Below, in pieces: positions 52,537 through 60,799 of a stretch of 64,000 nucleotides of DNA. The translations under genes and the position numbers were made by a program. Numbering within the stretch: position 1 is the first letter of the stretch; every line of letters starts with the position of its first letter. This DNA comes from Pseudomonas sp. B6002. Lineage in GTDB: Bacteria; Pseudomonadota; Gammaproteobacteria; Pseudomonadales; Pseudomonadaceae. The notes beneath the pieces were generated by a model. That model saw only the letters and a program-made list of their open reading frames with translations. It did no database searches and was not told where the DNA came from. Location: the NCBI RefSeq assembly GCF_013385985.1, contig NZ_JACAOY010000001.1, positions 105,202-169,201 on the forward strand. The letters are read 5' to 3'.

Positions 52537-53855
52537 ACGCGGTGATTGTGGTCGATGACGAAGCCAGCATTCGCACGGCCGTCGAGCAATGGTTGAGCCT
52601 GTCCGGCTTTGAAGTGCAGTTGTTCAGCCGCGCCGAGGAATGCCTGGCGCAACTGCCCAAGGATTTTGCCGGCGTGATCCTGAGCGACGTGCGCATGCCG
52701 GGTCTGAGCGGCCTGGAACTGCTGGCCGAAGTACAGCGCCGCGACACCGACCTGCCGGTAATCCTGCTCACCGGCCATGGCGACGTGCCGATGGCCGTCG
52801 AAGCCATGCGCGAGGGTGCCTACGATTTCCTGGAAAAACCCTTCAGCCCTGACGCCCTGCTCAACAGCCTGCGCCGGGCGTTGGACAAGCGCGGGCTGAT
52901 CCTGGAAAACCGGCGCCTGCATCAGCAGGCCGATGCCAAGGCGCAACTGGAATCCAGCCTGCTCGGCGTATCCCGTGGGCTGCAGAACCTTCGGCGCCAG
53001 GTGCTCGACCTGGCGAGTTTGCCAGTCAACGTGCTGATCCGTGGCGAGACCGGCAGCGGCAAGGAACTGGTCGCCCGTTGCCTGCATGATTTCGGGCCTC
53101 GGGCGAAGAAGCCGTTCGTGGCGCTCAACTGCGCCGCGATCCCTGAGCAACTGTTTGAGGCCGAGCTGTTCGGCCACGAAAGCGGCGCGTTCACCGGCGC
53201 CCAGGGCAAGCGCATCGGCAAGCTGGAATATGCCCATGGCGGCACGCTGTTCCTGGACGAAATCGAGAGCATGCCCCTGGCCCAGCAGGTCAAGCTGCTG
53301 CGGGTGCTGCAGGAACAGAAGCTGGAACGGCTGGGCTCCAACCAGAGTATCCCTGTGGACCTGCGCATCATCGCCGCCACCAAGCCGGACCTGCTGGAAG
53401 AGGCCCGCGCCGGGCGTTTCCGCGAAGACCTGGCCTACCGGCTGAACGTCGCGCAACTGCGCCTGCCGCCCTTGCGCGAGCGCCGTGAAGATATCCCGTT
53501 GCTGTTCGACCACTTCGCCCGAAGTGCTGCCGAACGCCTGGGGCGCAGTGTCGAGCCCCTGAGTGGCGCGCAGTTAGGACGCCTGCTCAGCCATGACTGG
53601 CCGGGCAATGTGCGTGAATTGGCCAACGTCGCCGAGCGCCAGGTGTTGGGCCTGGGTGATCCGGAGCCAGAGGGTATAGAGGCCGGGCAATCCCTGGCGG
53701 CGCAACAGGAGGCCTTTGAAGCACACTGCCTGAAGGCGGCGCTGATGCGGCACAAAGGCGATATCAAGGCGGTATTGGCGGAGCTGCAACTGCCGCGGCG
53801 GACCTTCAATGAGAAGATGCAGCGGCATGGGTTGGTGCGGGAGATGTTTCTCTAG
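52530..53855 (+). CDS. dctD: DctD/MifR-type sigma-54-dependent response regulator
   Basis: Response regulator of 441 residues. It has a receiver domain with Asp53 as phosphorylation site (ILSDVRMPG), a central AAA+ domain with Walker A RGETGSGKE, the sigma-54 contact loop ESGAFTGAQ, and Walker B GGTLFLDEIES. A C-terminal Fis-type helix-turn-helix (KGDIKAVLAELQLPRRTF) binds enhancers. It should activate the -24/-12 promoter found upstream of kgtP. Partner of the overlapping kinase. Confidence 0.85.
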   Translation: MLNAVIVVDDEASIRTAVEQWLSLSGFEVQLFSRAEECLAQLPKDFAGVILSDVRMPGLSGLELLAEVQRRDTDLPVILLTGHGDVPMAVEAMREGAYDFLEKPFSPDALLNSLRRALDKRGLILENRRLHQQADAKAQLESSLLGVSRGLQNLRRQVLDLASLPVNVLIRGETGSGKELVARCLHDFGPRAKKPFVALNCAAIPEQLFEAELFGHESGAFTGAQGKRIGKLEYAHGGTLFLDEIESMPLAQQVKLLRVLQEQKLERLGSNQSIPVDLRIIAATKPDLLEEARAGRFREDLAYRLNVAQLRLPPLRERREDIPLLFDHFARSAAERLGRSVEPLSGAQLGRLLSHDWPGNVRELANVAERQVLGLGDPEPEGIEAGQSLAAQQEAFEAHCLKAALMRHKGDIKAVLAELQLPRRTFNEKMQRHGLVREMFL

Positions 53856-53870
53856 CGATCTTCAGGCCGC

Positions 53871-53944
53871 CATCGCGGGCAAGCCCGCTCCCACAGTTTG
53901 ATCTGTGAACACATTCCCATGTGGGAGCTGGCTTGCCTGCGATG
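53871..53944. repeat. Mixed-arm REP doublet between dctD and kgtP
   Basis: The left arm carries the core GCGGGCAAGCCCGCTCCC and the right arm GGGAGCTGGCTTGCCTGC, that is, two different REP variants paired across a 24-bp spacer. Confidence 0.85.
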
Positions 53945-53959
53945 AGGCCGGCAGCCATA

Positions 53960-54007
53960 AGCGGATTTCCGCTCATCACCCAAAATTTATCAGCGACTTT
54001 CCGCTCA
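53960..54007 (+). promoter_or_regulatory. Two enhancer-like palindromes upstream of kgtP
   Basis: AGCGGATTTCCGCTCA (53960-53975) holds the perfect inverted repeat AGCGGA/TCCGCT. AGCGACTTTCCGCTCA (53992-54007) repeats it with two changes in one arm. The copies are in tandem, 32 bp apart (three helical turns), about 75 and 107 bp before the predicted start site. They suit binding of a DctD/MifR-type activator. Confidence 0.6.
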
Positions 54008-54048
54008 AAAAATCCTGCCAACCCTTCTAGGCCGGGCCTTCATCTACC

Positions 54049-54064
54049 TGGCACAGCTCCTGCT
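54049..54064 (+). promoter_or_regulatory. Sigma-54 promoter of kgtP
   Basis: TGGCACAGCTCCTGCT matches the consensus TGGCAC-N5-TTGCW with one change, and the GG and GC doublets are exactly 10 bp apart. It lies about 65 bp before the kgtP ATG. Confidence 0.75.
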
Positions 54065-54127
54065 ATAGCCCGAACCAGGCTGTGCTCAGGCACGCTCCAT
54101 AAAAACAACTAGATGAAGGATCCTTCA

Positions 54128-55447
54128 ATGGATAACTCCAACGCCCTGCCTCTGGGGTCGACGGCCGCGCCGACGAAAGAGCGCACTACCTCAAGCCGTA
54201 TCAAATCGATTTTCAGTGGTTCCGTCGGCAACATGGTCGAGTGGTACGACTGGTACGTCTACGCCGCGTTCTCGCTGTACTTCGCCAAGACCTTTTTCCC
54301 TAAAGGCGACACCACCGCCCAACTGCTCAACACCGCCGCGATTTTCGCCGTGGGCTTCCTGATGCGCCCGATCGGCGGCTGGCTGATGGGCCTTTACGCT
54401 GACAAAGTCGGGCGTAAAAAAGCCTTGATGGCCTCGGTCTACCTGATGTGCTTCGGCTCGCTGCTGATCGCCCTGAGCCCGGGCTATGAAATCATCGGCA
54501 TCGGTGCACCGATCCTGCTGGTGTTTGCCCGCTTGCTGCAGGGCCTGTCGGTCGGTGGCGAATACGGCACCTCCGCCACTTACCTCAGCGAGATGGCCAC
54601 CAAAGAGCGCCGTGGTTTCTACTCCAGCTTCCAGTACGTCACCCTGATCTCCGGCCAGCTTATCGCGCTGGGCGTGCTGATCGTGCTGCAACAATTCCTC
54701 ACCACCGAACAACTGTACGCCTGGGGCTGGCGTATTCCGTTCGCCATCGGCGCCCTGTGTGCGGTGGTCGCGCTGTACCTGCGTCGTGGCATGGAAGAAA
54801 CCGAGTCGTTCACCAAGAAGGAAAAAGCCAAGGAAAGCGCCATGCGCACCTTGATGCGTCACCCCAAGGAACTGATGACCGTGGTCGGCCTGACCATGGG
54901 CGGCACCCTGGCCTTCTACACCTACACCACCTACATGCAGAAATACCTGGTGAACACGGTCGGCATGAGCATCTCCGACTCCACCACCATCTCGGCCGCC
55001 ACGCTGTTCCTGTTCATGTGCCTGCAACCGATCATCGGCGGGCTATCAGACAAGGTCGGTCGTCGCCCGATCCTGATCGCCTTCGGCGTCCTCGGCACCC
55101 TGTTTACCGTGCCGATCCTCACCACCCTGCACACCATCCAGACCTGGTGGGGCGCGTTCTTCCTGATCATGGCGGCGCTGATCATCGTCAGTGGCTACAC
55201 CTCGATCAACGCGGTGGTGAAGGCCGAGCTGTTCCCTACCGAAATCCGCGCCCTGGGCGTGGGCCTGCCGTATGCACTGACGGTGTCGATCTTCGGCGGT
55301 ACGGCTGAATACATCGCACTGTGGTTCAAGAGCATCGGCATGGAAACCGGGTATTACTGGTACGTCACGGCGTGTATTGCGATTTCGCTGGCGGTTTACG
55401 CGACCATGAAAGACACCCGCAAGCATTCACGCATCACCACCGACTAA
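54128..55447 (+). CDS. kgtP: MFS 2-oxoglutarate permease KgtP
   Basis: Proton symporter of 439 residues in the major facilitator superfamily, metabolite:H+ group. Twelve membrane helices can be followed; MFS loop motifs are GLYADKVGRKKALM and GGLSDKVGRRPIL. The early GNMVEWYDWYVYAAFSLYF stretch is typical of KgtP/ProP-like carriers. AAGGA precedes the ATG at 54128 by 7 bases. Its own sigma-54 promoter and the nearby DctBD-like pair point to induction by C5/C4 dicarboxylates. Confidence 0.9.
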   Translation: MDNSNALPLGSTAAPTKERTTSSRIKSIFSGSVGNMVEWYDWYVYAAFSLYFAKTFFPKGDTTAQLLNTAAIFAVGFLMRPIGGWLMGLYADKVGRKKALMASVYLMCFGSLLIALSPGYEIIGIGAPILLVFARLLQGLSVGGEYGTSATYLSEMATKERRGFYSSFQYVTLISGQLIALGVLIVLQQFLTTEQLYAWGWRIPFAIGALCAVVALYLRRGMEETESFTKKEKAKESAMRTLMRHPKELMTVVGLTMGGTLAFYTYTTYMQKYLVNTVGMSISDSTTISAATLFLFMCLQPIIGGLSDKVGRRPILIAFGVLGTLFTVPILTTLHTIQTWWGAFFLIMAALIIVSGYTSINAVVKAELFPTEIRALGVGLPYALTVSIFGGTAEYIALWFKSIGMETGYYWYVTACIAISLAVYATMKDTRKHSRITTD

Positions 55448-55465
55448 AGGTTTAACACGGTAAAA

Positions 55466-55559
55466 AATGTGGGAGCTGGCTTGCCTGCGATAGCGGTGAG
55501 CCAGCCAACGAATTTAGAGACTGATCCACCGCAATCGCGGGCAAGCCCGCTCCCACATT
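55466..55559. repeat. Mixed-arm REP doublet between kgtP and the COG4705 gene
   Basis: The left arm has GGGAGCTGGCTTGCCTGC and the right arm GCGGGCAAGCCCGCTCCC, the reverse order of the element at 53871. It touches the stop codon of the next gene. Confidence 0.85.
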
Positions 55560-56321
55560 TTAGTTTTGTGTCGCCTGGCTAATGCGGTCACGCCCATACC
55601 GCCGCTGCGCATACGACGCCCCCGCAATCATCACCACCAGCACCGCCGCCAACACTGCCGACGAGCCAATAGTGCCGAAATCCAGCCCGCCCTTTTCATG
55701 GGGTTTGGTGAGGAAGTCACCCAAGGTCGCGCCAAACGGTCGGGTCAGTACAAACGCCACCCAGAACAACAGCACCGACGAGATCCGGGTGAAGTATTTG
55801 AGTACTACCACCGCCGCAATGGCGGAGCCGATCAGCAAGGCGCCACCGGCGAAACCAAGCCCCGAGTCATCAGCCAGGAAGTCGCCCAATGCGGTGCCCA
55901 GGGTGTTGGAAAACAGAATCGCCATCCAGTAGAACAGCTCACCGCGAAAGCTCTGCACCTTATTCACGTTCAGCGAATCGCCGCTCACATGCCACAAGGC
56001 AAAGATGATCATCAGGATCGCAATCAGGATCATCGACCCCGTGGCATACCCCAGGCCCAAGGAGCGGTCCATGAAGTCCGACATGGTGGTGCCCGCCGTG
56101 CTGGTGGACAAAATCACGATCCAGTACAACACCGGGTTGTAGGCTTTGGACCAGAGTTGCGTCACCAGGGTGACCAGAAACACGCTGATCAAGATCATCG
56201 AGCTGATGGCGTAACCCACGTTCAGGGTCATCGACAGCAAGTCACCGGCCGTTTCGCCGAGGGTGGTTGCGCAGATTTTCATGACCCAGAACGCCAGGGT
56301 GATCTGAGGAAGTTTGTTCAT
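55560..56321 (-). CDS. COG4705-type membrane protein with four internal repeats
   Basis: A 253-residue, very hydrophobic protein with about eight helices. Four units of roughly 45-65 residues each repeat a pattern of aromatic start, then a G/S-D motif, then glycines: TTLGETAGDLL, STAGTTMSDFM, NTLGTALGDFL and RPFGATLGDFL. Each unit seems to be a helix pair with a conserved Asp inside the membrane or at its border. This pattern suggests a channel or transporter with internal symmetry. Function unknown to me. Confidence 0.8.
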   Translation of the reverse strand: MNKLPQITLAFWVMKICATTLGETAGDLLSMTLNVGYAISSMILISVFLVTLVTQLWSKAYNPVLYWIVILSTSTAGTTMSDFMDRSLGLGYATGSMILIAILMIIFALWHVSGDSLNVNKVQSFRGELFYWMAILFSNTLGTALGDFLADDSGLGFAGGALLIGSAIAAVVVLKYFTRISSVLLFWVAFVLTRPFGATLGDFLTKPHEKGGLDFGTIGSSAVLAAVLVVMIAGASYAQRRYGRDRISQATQN

Positions 56322-56516
56322 CGTGTAGAAGGCTCCAAAGCTCAGTCTTTCAATTGGCCGACTTATAAAGGGGGGTGTCGACCTGGGCGCAGACTGAACG
56401 TGGCGCTGTGAAAAATAGGTGGCCGATCAATGAAAATTCCATAGGGCCGGTGGAAATTCAGCGCCGTGGCTTGCAGTATGGCCACCTCACCGACCCCATT
56501 AGCAGGAACCCCGGCC

Positions 56517-57137
56517 ATGCCTGACGATATCCACTTCTACGAACCCGCCAACGGCCATGGCCTGCCCCATGACCCGTTCAATGCCATTGTCGGCCCACGT
56601 CCCATTGGCTGGATTTCGTCACAGGACAGCGAAGGCCGCCTGAACCTGGCGCCCTACAGTTTCTTCAATGCGTTCAACTACATTCCGCCGATCATTGGGT
56701 TTTCCAGTGTCGGGCGCAAAGACAGCCTGAACAACATCGAACAGACCGGCGATTTTGTGTGGAACCTGGCCACGCGCCCGCTGGCCGAGCAGATGAACCA
56801 GAGTTGTGCGGCGGTATCGCCAGAGGTGAACGAGTTCGAATTGTCCGGGCTGACCCCGGTTGCGTCGAAGATCGTCAAGGTGCCACGGGTAGGCGAAAGC
56901 CCGGTGTCGTTCGAGTGCAAGGTGACGCAGATCATCCAGCTGCAACGCGCGGACAAAGCGCTTGTGCCCAGCTGGTTGGTGCTGGGTGAAGTGGTTGCCG
57001 TGCACATTGCCAAGTGGTTGCTCAAGGACGGCATCTACGACACCGCTGCCGCCGAGCCGATCTTGCGCGGCGGTGGGCCGGCGGATTATTTCCAGCTGGG
57101 GCCAGAGGCCCTGTTCAAAATGCACCGCCCACGCTGA
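56517..57137 (+). CDS. Flavin reductase family protein (FMN-binding split barrel)
   Basis: A 206-residue protein. The FMN-binding stretch IVGPRPIGWISSQDSEGRLN and NLAPYSFFNAFNYIPPIIGF are typical of the DIM6/NTAB flavin reductase or flavoredoxin group. ATG at 56517 is preferred to a longer frame from 56466. It is divergent from the COG4705 gene and monocistronic. Partner oxygenase not evident. Confidence 0.87.
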   Translation: MPDDIHFYEPANGHGLPHDPFNAIVGPRPIGWISSQDSEGRLNLAPYSFFNAFNYIPPIIGFSSVGRKDSLNNIEQTGDFVWNLATRPLAEQMNQSCAAVSPEVNEFELSGLTPVASKIVKVPRVGESPVSFECKVTQIIQLQRADKALVPSWLVLGEVVAVHIAKWLLKDGIYDTAAAEPILRGGGPADYFQLGPEALFKMHRPR

Positions 57138-57168
57138 TTGATCACTTTCTAACAAACACAACCGATCC

Positions 57169-57262
57169 ATGTGGGAGCCGGGCTTGCCCGCGATGGCGGA
57201 GTCTTAGCCACCCAATGAGTCGGCTGACCTGCCCTCATCGCGGGCAAGCCCGGCTCCCACAT
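57169..57262. repeat. REP doublet downstream of the flavin reductase
   Basis: Arms carry the variant GGAGCCGGGCTTGCCCGCGA (one extra G compared with the other copies) in inverted orientation, between convergent genes. Confidence 0.88.
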
Positions 57263-57296
57263 TTGCTCTTCGTTAGGCAGTAAAAAGTGTTCGGCT

Positions 57297-57542
57297 TCAG
57301 TTAGTGGCAGTTGCCCAGGTCAACTGACCTTCTTCATCCACATCAACCAGCCGCTCAAGCTGCACCGTCGCCGCATCATCGGCGTCGGAAGCGGTCTTGA
57401 ACTTCTGTCCATCAAGGATCTTGTGAAACTGCGGTGCGCCCATGCCATCCAGTGCCTTGACGGCGACGGCGGCGCTGTAGCCACCTTCTCCCGGTACAAC
57501 GGCAGAGACGGCTTCGTGATGGGCAAATTGTTTACGTGCCAT
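57297..57542 (-). CDS. Small hypothetical protein
   Basis: An 81-residue acidic protein starting MARKQFAHHEAVSAVVPGEG and ending WATATN; it has no membrane segments or known motif. An AGGA lies about 8 bases before the ATG at 57542. It lies 41 bp after the monooxygenase-like gene on the same strand. I know of no function. Confidence 0.6.
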   Translation of the reverse strand: MARKQFAHHEAVSAVVPGEGGYSAAVAVKALDGMGAPQFHKILDGQKFKTASDADDAATVQLERLVDVDEEGQLTWATATN

Positions 57543-57583
57543 GTTGCAGGTCCTGGCCAATGGAAAGTCGGCCATTCTACCTT

Positions 57584-57925
57584 TTAACCAGCAAGTTGCA
57601 GGTACTCGCCGTAGGCGTGTGCAGCGGATGCATCGGTGAAGGTCTGGAAGTCCATGCTGCGGACCACCATGTCGTTCAACAGCTCGGTAAAGATCATCAG
57701 GGCCGGCGAGTTGAAGTAGGCACTCATGGCCTGTTCGCTGCTCCAGAAACCCGAGACCAGCCAGACATCGGGGTCGACCTGGGAATGCTGCAACGAAAAT
57801 TGCAGGCAACCCTGAGCCTGACGGCCCGGTTCGATCAAACTGCTCAAGCGTGCACCGAGTTCGGTGCTGCACCCGGTACGGGCACGGATAAAGGCCATAT
57901 GGCTCGCGGGAATTGGGGTGGACAT
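57584..57925 (-). CDS. Antibiotic biosynthesis monooxygenase (ABM) domain protein
   Basis: A 113-residue ferredoxin-like ABM fold: MAFIRARTGCSTELGARLSSL at the start, WLVSGFWSSEQAMSAYFNSP in the middle. Family members oxidise aromatic or quinone substrates or simply bind small molecules. ATG at 57925 is chosen. It is divergent from an AraC regulator, which probably controls it. Confidence 0.82.
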   Translation of the reverse strand: MSTPIPASHMAFIRARTGCSTELGARLSSLIEPGRQAQGCLQFSLQHSQVDPDVWLVSGFWSSEQAMSAYFNSPALMIFTELLNDMVVRSMDFQTFTDASAAHAYGEYLQLAG

Positions 57926-58253
57926 ATTCGACTCTCCCGTTGAGAAGTGATGCTCGGCAAACACTGTGAGGGCGTGTTGCCACAGGATCAAAGATAACGG
58001 CGCGGGTGTGGGCGCAGTTAGTCAATTCCTGCAGGCTTATTGCACAATCCTGCGAGAAGCGTAGATAGGACGTTTGCCGTCCGGGGTTTATTCCAAGCCC
58101 ATGTTCAGTGTTTCAAGGAGATGACAGGCCCTGTGATTGCCTGATTCACGACCTGTCGCAGGATCAGGCAAGGATTGTGCAGAATCGACCTAACACTTTT
58201 TGAAAAGCCGCCGCTAAGCTGATCCCATCGAAACAGCCTGTAGAGGACGTCCC
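57926..58253. promoter_or_regulatory. Divergent control region between ABM gene and araC
   Basis: A 328-bp region. TGCACAATCCTGCG (from 58041) and, inverted, GCAAGGATTGTGCA (58168-58181) share the core TGCACAATCC and are about 127 bp apart. They could be sites for the AraC protein. No supported gene. Confidence 0.5.
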
Positions 58254-59183
58254 ATGTCGTCGCCGGAACATAAGCCCATTCCCCTCGATGCCGAGATGGA
58301 AAAACAGCGAGCTGAGCTGGCCAGCATCGTGCACCGGCATACCTGGGAAGATGGCTCCTACGGTACGGCGGTGACCTCGCTGTACCTCAACCGCCACAAC
58401 ACACCGCGTGACTTCATGCCGGTGCTGGTGGAGCCGGCCTTGTGCATCCTGGCCAGCGGCAGCAAGGAAGTGCGCCTGGCCGACGAAATCTTTGCCTATG
58501 ACCCGCTCAACTATTTGGTGTTCTCGGTGGCGATGCCGGTGGCCGGGCGAATCATCGACGCCACGCCAGAAGACCCCAATCTGTCGGTGCGCATCAACAT
58601 CGACCCGGCGCAGCTCACCGCGTTGATCGCCGAGGCCGGACCGATGGGCGTGCCCTCGCGCCCGACCTCCCGTGGCATGTACGTCGACCGCATTGACACT
58701 CAATTGCTCGACGCCGTGTTACGCCTGGCGCGCCTGCTGGACACCCCCAAAGACATCGCCATGCTGGCGCCGCTGATCAACCGCGAAATCCTCTACCGTT
58801 TATTGCGGGGCCCGCAGGGCTATCGGCTGTATGAGATCGCCGTGGCCAACAGCCAGAGCCATCGGGTCAGCCAGGCGATCACCTGGTTGAACGGCAACTA
58901 CGAACAACCGCTGCGCATCGACGACCTGGCCAAGGAAGTGAACCTCAGCGTCTCGACCTTGCACCACCGCTTCAAGGCGATCACCGCCATGAGCCCGCTG
59001 CAATACCAGAAGCAACTGCGTTTGCAGGAGGCTCGGCGGTTGATGATTGCCGAAGGGCTGGAGGCGTCGGCGGCGGGGTATCGGGTGGGTTATGAAAGCC
59101 CGTCGCAGTTCAGCCGCGAGTACAGCCGGTTGTTTGGCGCGCCGCCCTTGCGTGACCTGGCCCGGATGCGCCAAAGCGTCTGA
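58254..59183 (+). CDS. AraC family transcriptional regulator
   Basis: A 309-residue regulator. An N-terminal cupin-like domain (DFMPVLVEPALCILASGSKE) precedes the C-terminal AraC DNA-binding domain with two helix-turn-helix units (DDLAKEVNLSVSTLHHRFKA and GYRVGYESPSQFSREYSRLF). Divergent from the ABM gene; the effector is unknown. Confidence 0.93.
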   Translation: MSSPEHKPIPLDAEMEKQRAELASIVHRHTWEDGSYGTAVTSLYLNRHNTPRDFMPVLVEPALCILASGSKEVRLADEIFAYDPLNYLVFSVAMPVAGRIIDATPEDPNLSVRINIDPAQLTALIAEAGPMGVPSRPTSRGMYVDRIDTQLLDAVLRLARLLDTPKDIAMLAPLINREILYRLLRGPQGYRLYEIAVANSQSHRVSQAITWLNGNYEQPLRIDDLAKEVNLSVSTLHHRFKAITAMSPLQYQKQLRLQEARRLMIAEGLEASAAGYRVGYESPSQFSREYSRLFGAPPLRDLARMRQSV

Positions 59184-59200
59184 CCCCTCGCCGATCAAAA

Positions 59201-59312
59201 TGTAGGGGCTGGCTTACCGGCGATGAGGGCTGCACGCCGTCCCTATTGTAGGAGCCCGGCTTGCCGGCGATGGCGTCCGTGAGAGCGCTATCGCCGGCAA
59301 GCCGGGCTCCTA
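59201..59312. repeat. REP cluster (one single plus one doublet)
   Basis: A single REP (59201-59228, GTAGGGGCTGGCTTACCGGC, diverged) is followed by an inverted pair with GGAGCCCGGCTTGCCGGCGA arms (59246-59312). It lies between convergent araC and gtrS. Confidence 0.85.
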
Positions 59313-59329
59313 AAAGGGGTGCGGTATAT

Positions 59330-60799
59330 TCAGTCGAGAGTGCGGGGGAGCTGCAAGGTGACCCGCAATCCACCCTCGCGCAAATTCTGCAAACTCACTT
59401 CCCCGCCATGGCTGTGCGCAATGTTGCGCGCAATCCCAAGGCCCAGGCCGTAGCCCTGCTGCTGGCCGGCGAGGCGGAAGTGCGGTTCGAAGACTTGCTC
59501 CAGGCGCTGCTCCGGCACGCCCGGGCCTTCGTCGTCGACGTGCAGGATAAATTCCGCGCCATCGTCCTCGATGTGCAGGTGCGCGTTCTGCCCGTACTTC
59601 AAGGCGTTGTCGATCAGGTTGCCAATGCAGCGCTTGAGCGCCAGCGGCTTGCCCGGGTACGGCGCCAGCGCACGGCCGTCCTGGGTGATCCGGCCGTTGC
59701 CGTTGGGGGCGAGGTAGGGTTCCACCAAGCAATCGAGGACGTGGTTGAGGTCTACGGGCTCGATGTTTTCGTGGATGTCGGTGTCTTTCACGCATTGCAG
59801 CGCACCTTTGACCAACAACTCCAGTTCGTCCAGGTCGCGCCCGAACTTGGTTTGCAGGTTCTCGTCTTCCAGCAGTTCCACACGCAAGCGCAGCCGCGTG
59901 ATCGGGGTGCGCAGGTCGTGGGAAATGGCGCTGAACAACTGACTGCGCTCGGTGAGGTAACGGCTGATGCGCTCGCGCATGGCGTTGAAGGCCCGACCCA
60001 CTTCCACCACTTCACTGCCGCCGCCTTCGGCCACCGGTTCTACATCGGCGCCCAGGGACATGTCCCGCGCGGCCCGCGCCAGGCGCTTGAGTGGCCGGCT
60101 CTGCCAGTGCACCAGCAGGCCGATGAACAGCAGCAGGAAACCGCTGGTGAGCACGATGAACCACACTTGCTGGGACGGCAGGCCTTGCTCTTCAAGGCTG
60201 GTGTAGGGCTCGGGCAGCAGCGAGGCGATGTAGAGCCATTCGCCGGGGGCTAGCTGGATCTGGGTGACCAGCACCGGTGGGTTGACGGGTTCGAGGGTCA
60301 GCGCGTAATGCGCCCACGAGCGCGGCAGCTCATCAAGCTTCAAGCCGGCGTTGAAGATGCGCAGGTCTTCGGCGCTGACGAATTCCACCGAGATATGCAC
60401 GTCGGCGCCCAGGGTCTGGCGCAGCACTTCATCCACCGCCTCCAGCACCGCTTGCTTGCGCGGGGTCTGGGGCAGGATGGCCATGTCCAGTGGGCGGTCG
60501 TTGAGGGTCACCACAAAACGGGTGCCGCCCATGCTGCGCAATTGGTCCAGGACCAACGGGCGATAGGCCACCGGCAACGAACGAAAGTAGCTCACGCTGG
60601 CCGTCATCGAATGGGCCAGGCTACGGGCGCTGGTGACCAGGCCTTCGAGCTGGGTGGCGCGCAATTGCGAAACCCAGATCACGCTCGACAGCGCCTGGGC
60701 GAACAACACCGCCAGCAACGTCAGTAACAACATCCGCCCCAGCAGCGAACGCGGCACCGGGAAGCGACGGCGGCGCTCGGTCAAATGCTCAGTGGGCAT
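59330..60799 (-). CDS. gtrS: Sensor histidine kinase GtrS
   Basis: Membrane kinase of 489 residues paired with GltR. It has a helix at about 17-42 (LGRMLLLTLLAVLFAQALSS), a periplasmic domain, a second helix near 215-235, a HAMP segment, an H-box LFSAISHDLRTPITRL and ATPase boxes (LIDNALKYG, DEGPGVPEQ, GYGLGLGIA). In pseudomonads GtrS senses 2-ketogluconate/6-phosphogluconate. ATG at 60799 overlaps the gltR stop by 11 bp. Confidence 0.9.
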   Translation of the reverse strand: MPTEHLTERRRRFPVPRSLLGRMLLLTLLAVLFAQALSSVIWVSQLRATQLEGLVTSARSLAHSMTASVSYFRSLPVAYRPLVLDQLRSMGGTRFVVTLNDRPLDMAILPQTPRKQAVLEAVDEVLRQTLGADVHISVEFVSAEDLRIFNAGLKLDELPRSWAHYALTLEPVNPPVLVTQIQLAPGEWLYIASLLPEPYTSLEEQGLPSQQVWFIVLTSGFLLLFIGLLVHWQSRPLKRLARAARDMSLGADVEPVAEGGGSEVVEVGRAFNAMRERISRYLTERSQLFSAISHDLRTPITRLRLRVELLEDENLQTKFGRDLDELELLVKGALQCVKDTDIHENIEPVDLNHVLDCLVEPYLAPNGNGRITQDGRALAPYPGKPLALKRCIGNLIDNALKYGQNAHLHIEDDGAEFILHVDDEGPGVPEQRLEQVFEPHFRLAGQQQGYGLGLGIARNIAHSHGGEVSLQNLREGGLRVTLQLPRTLD

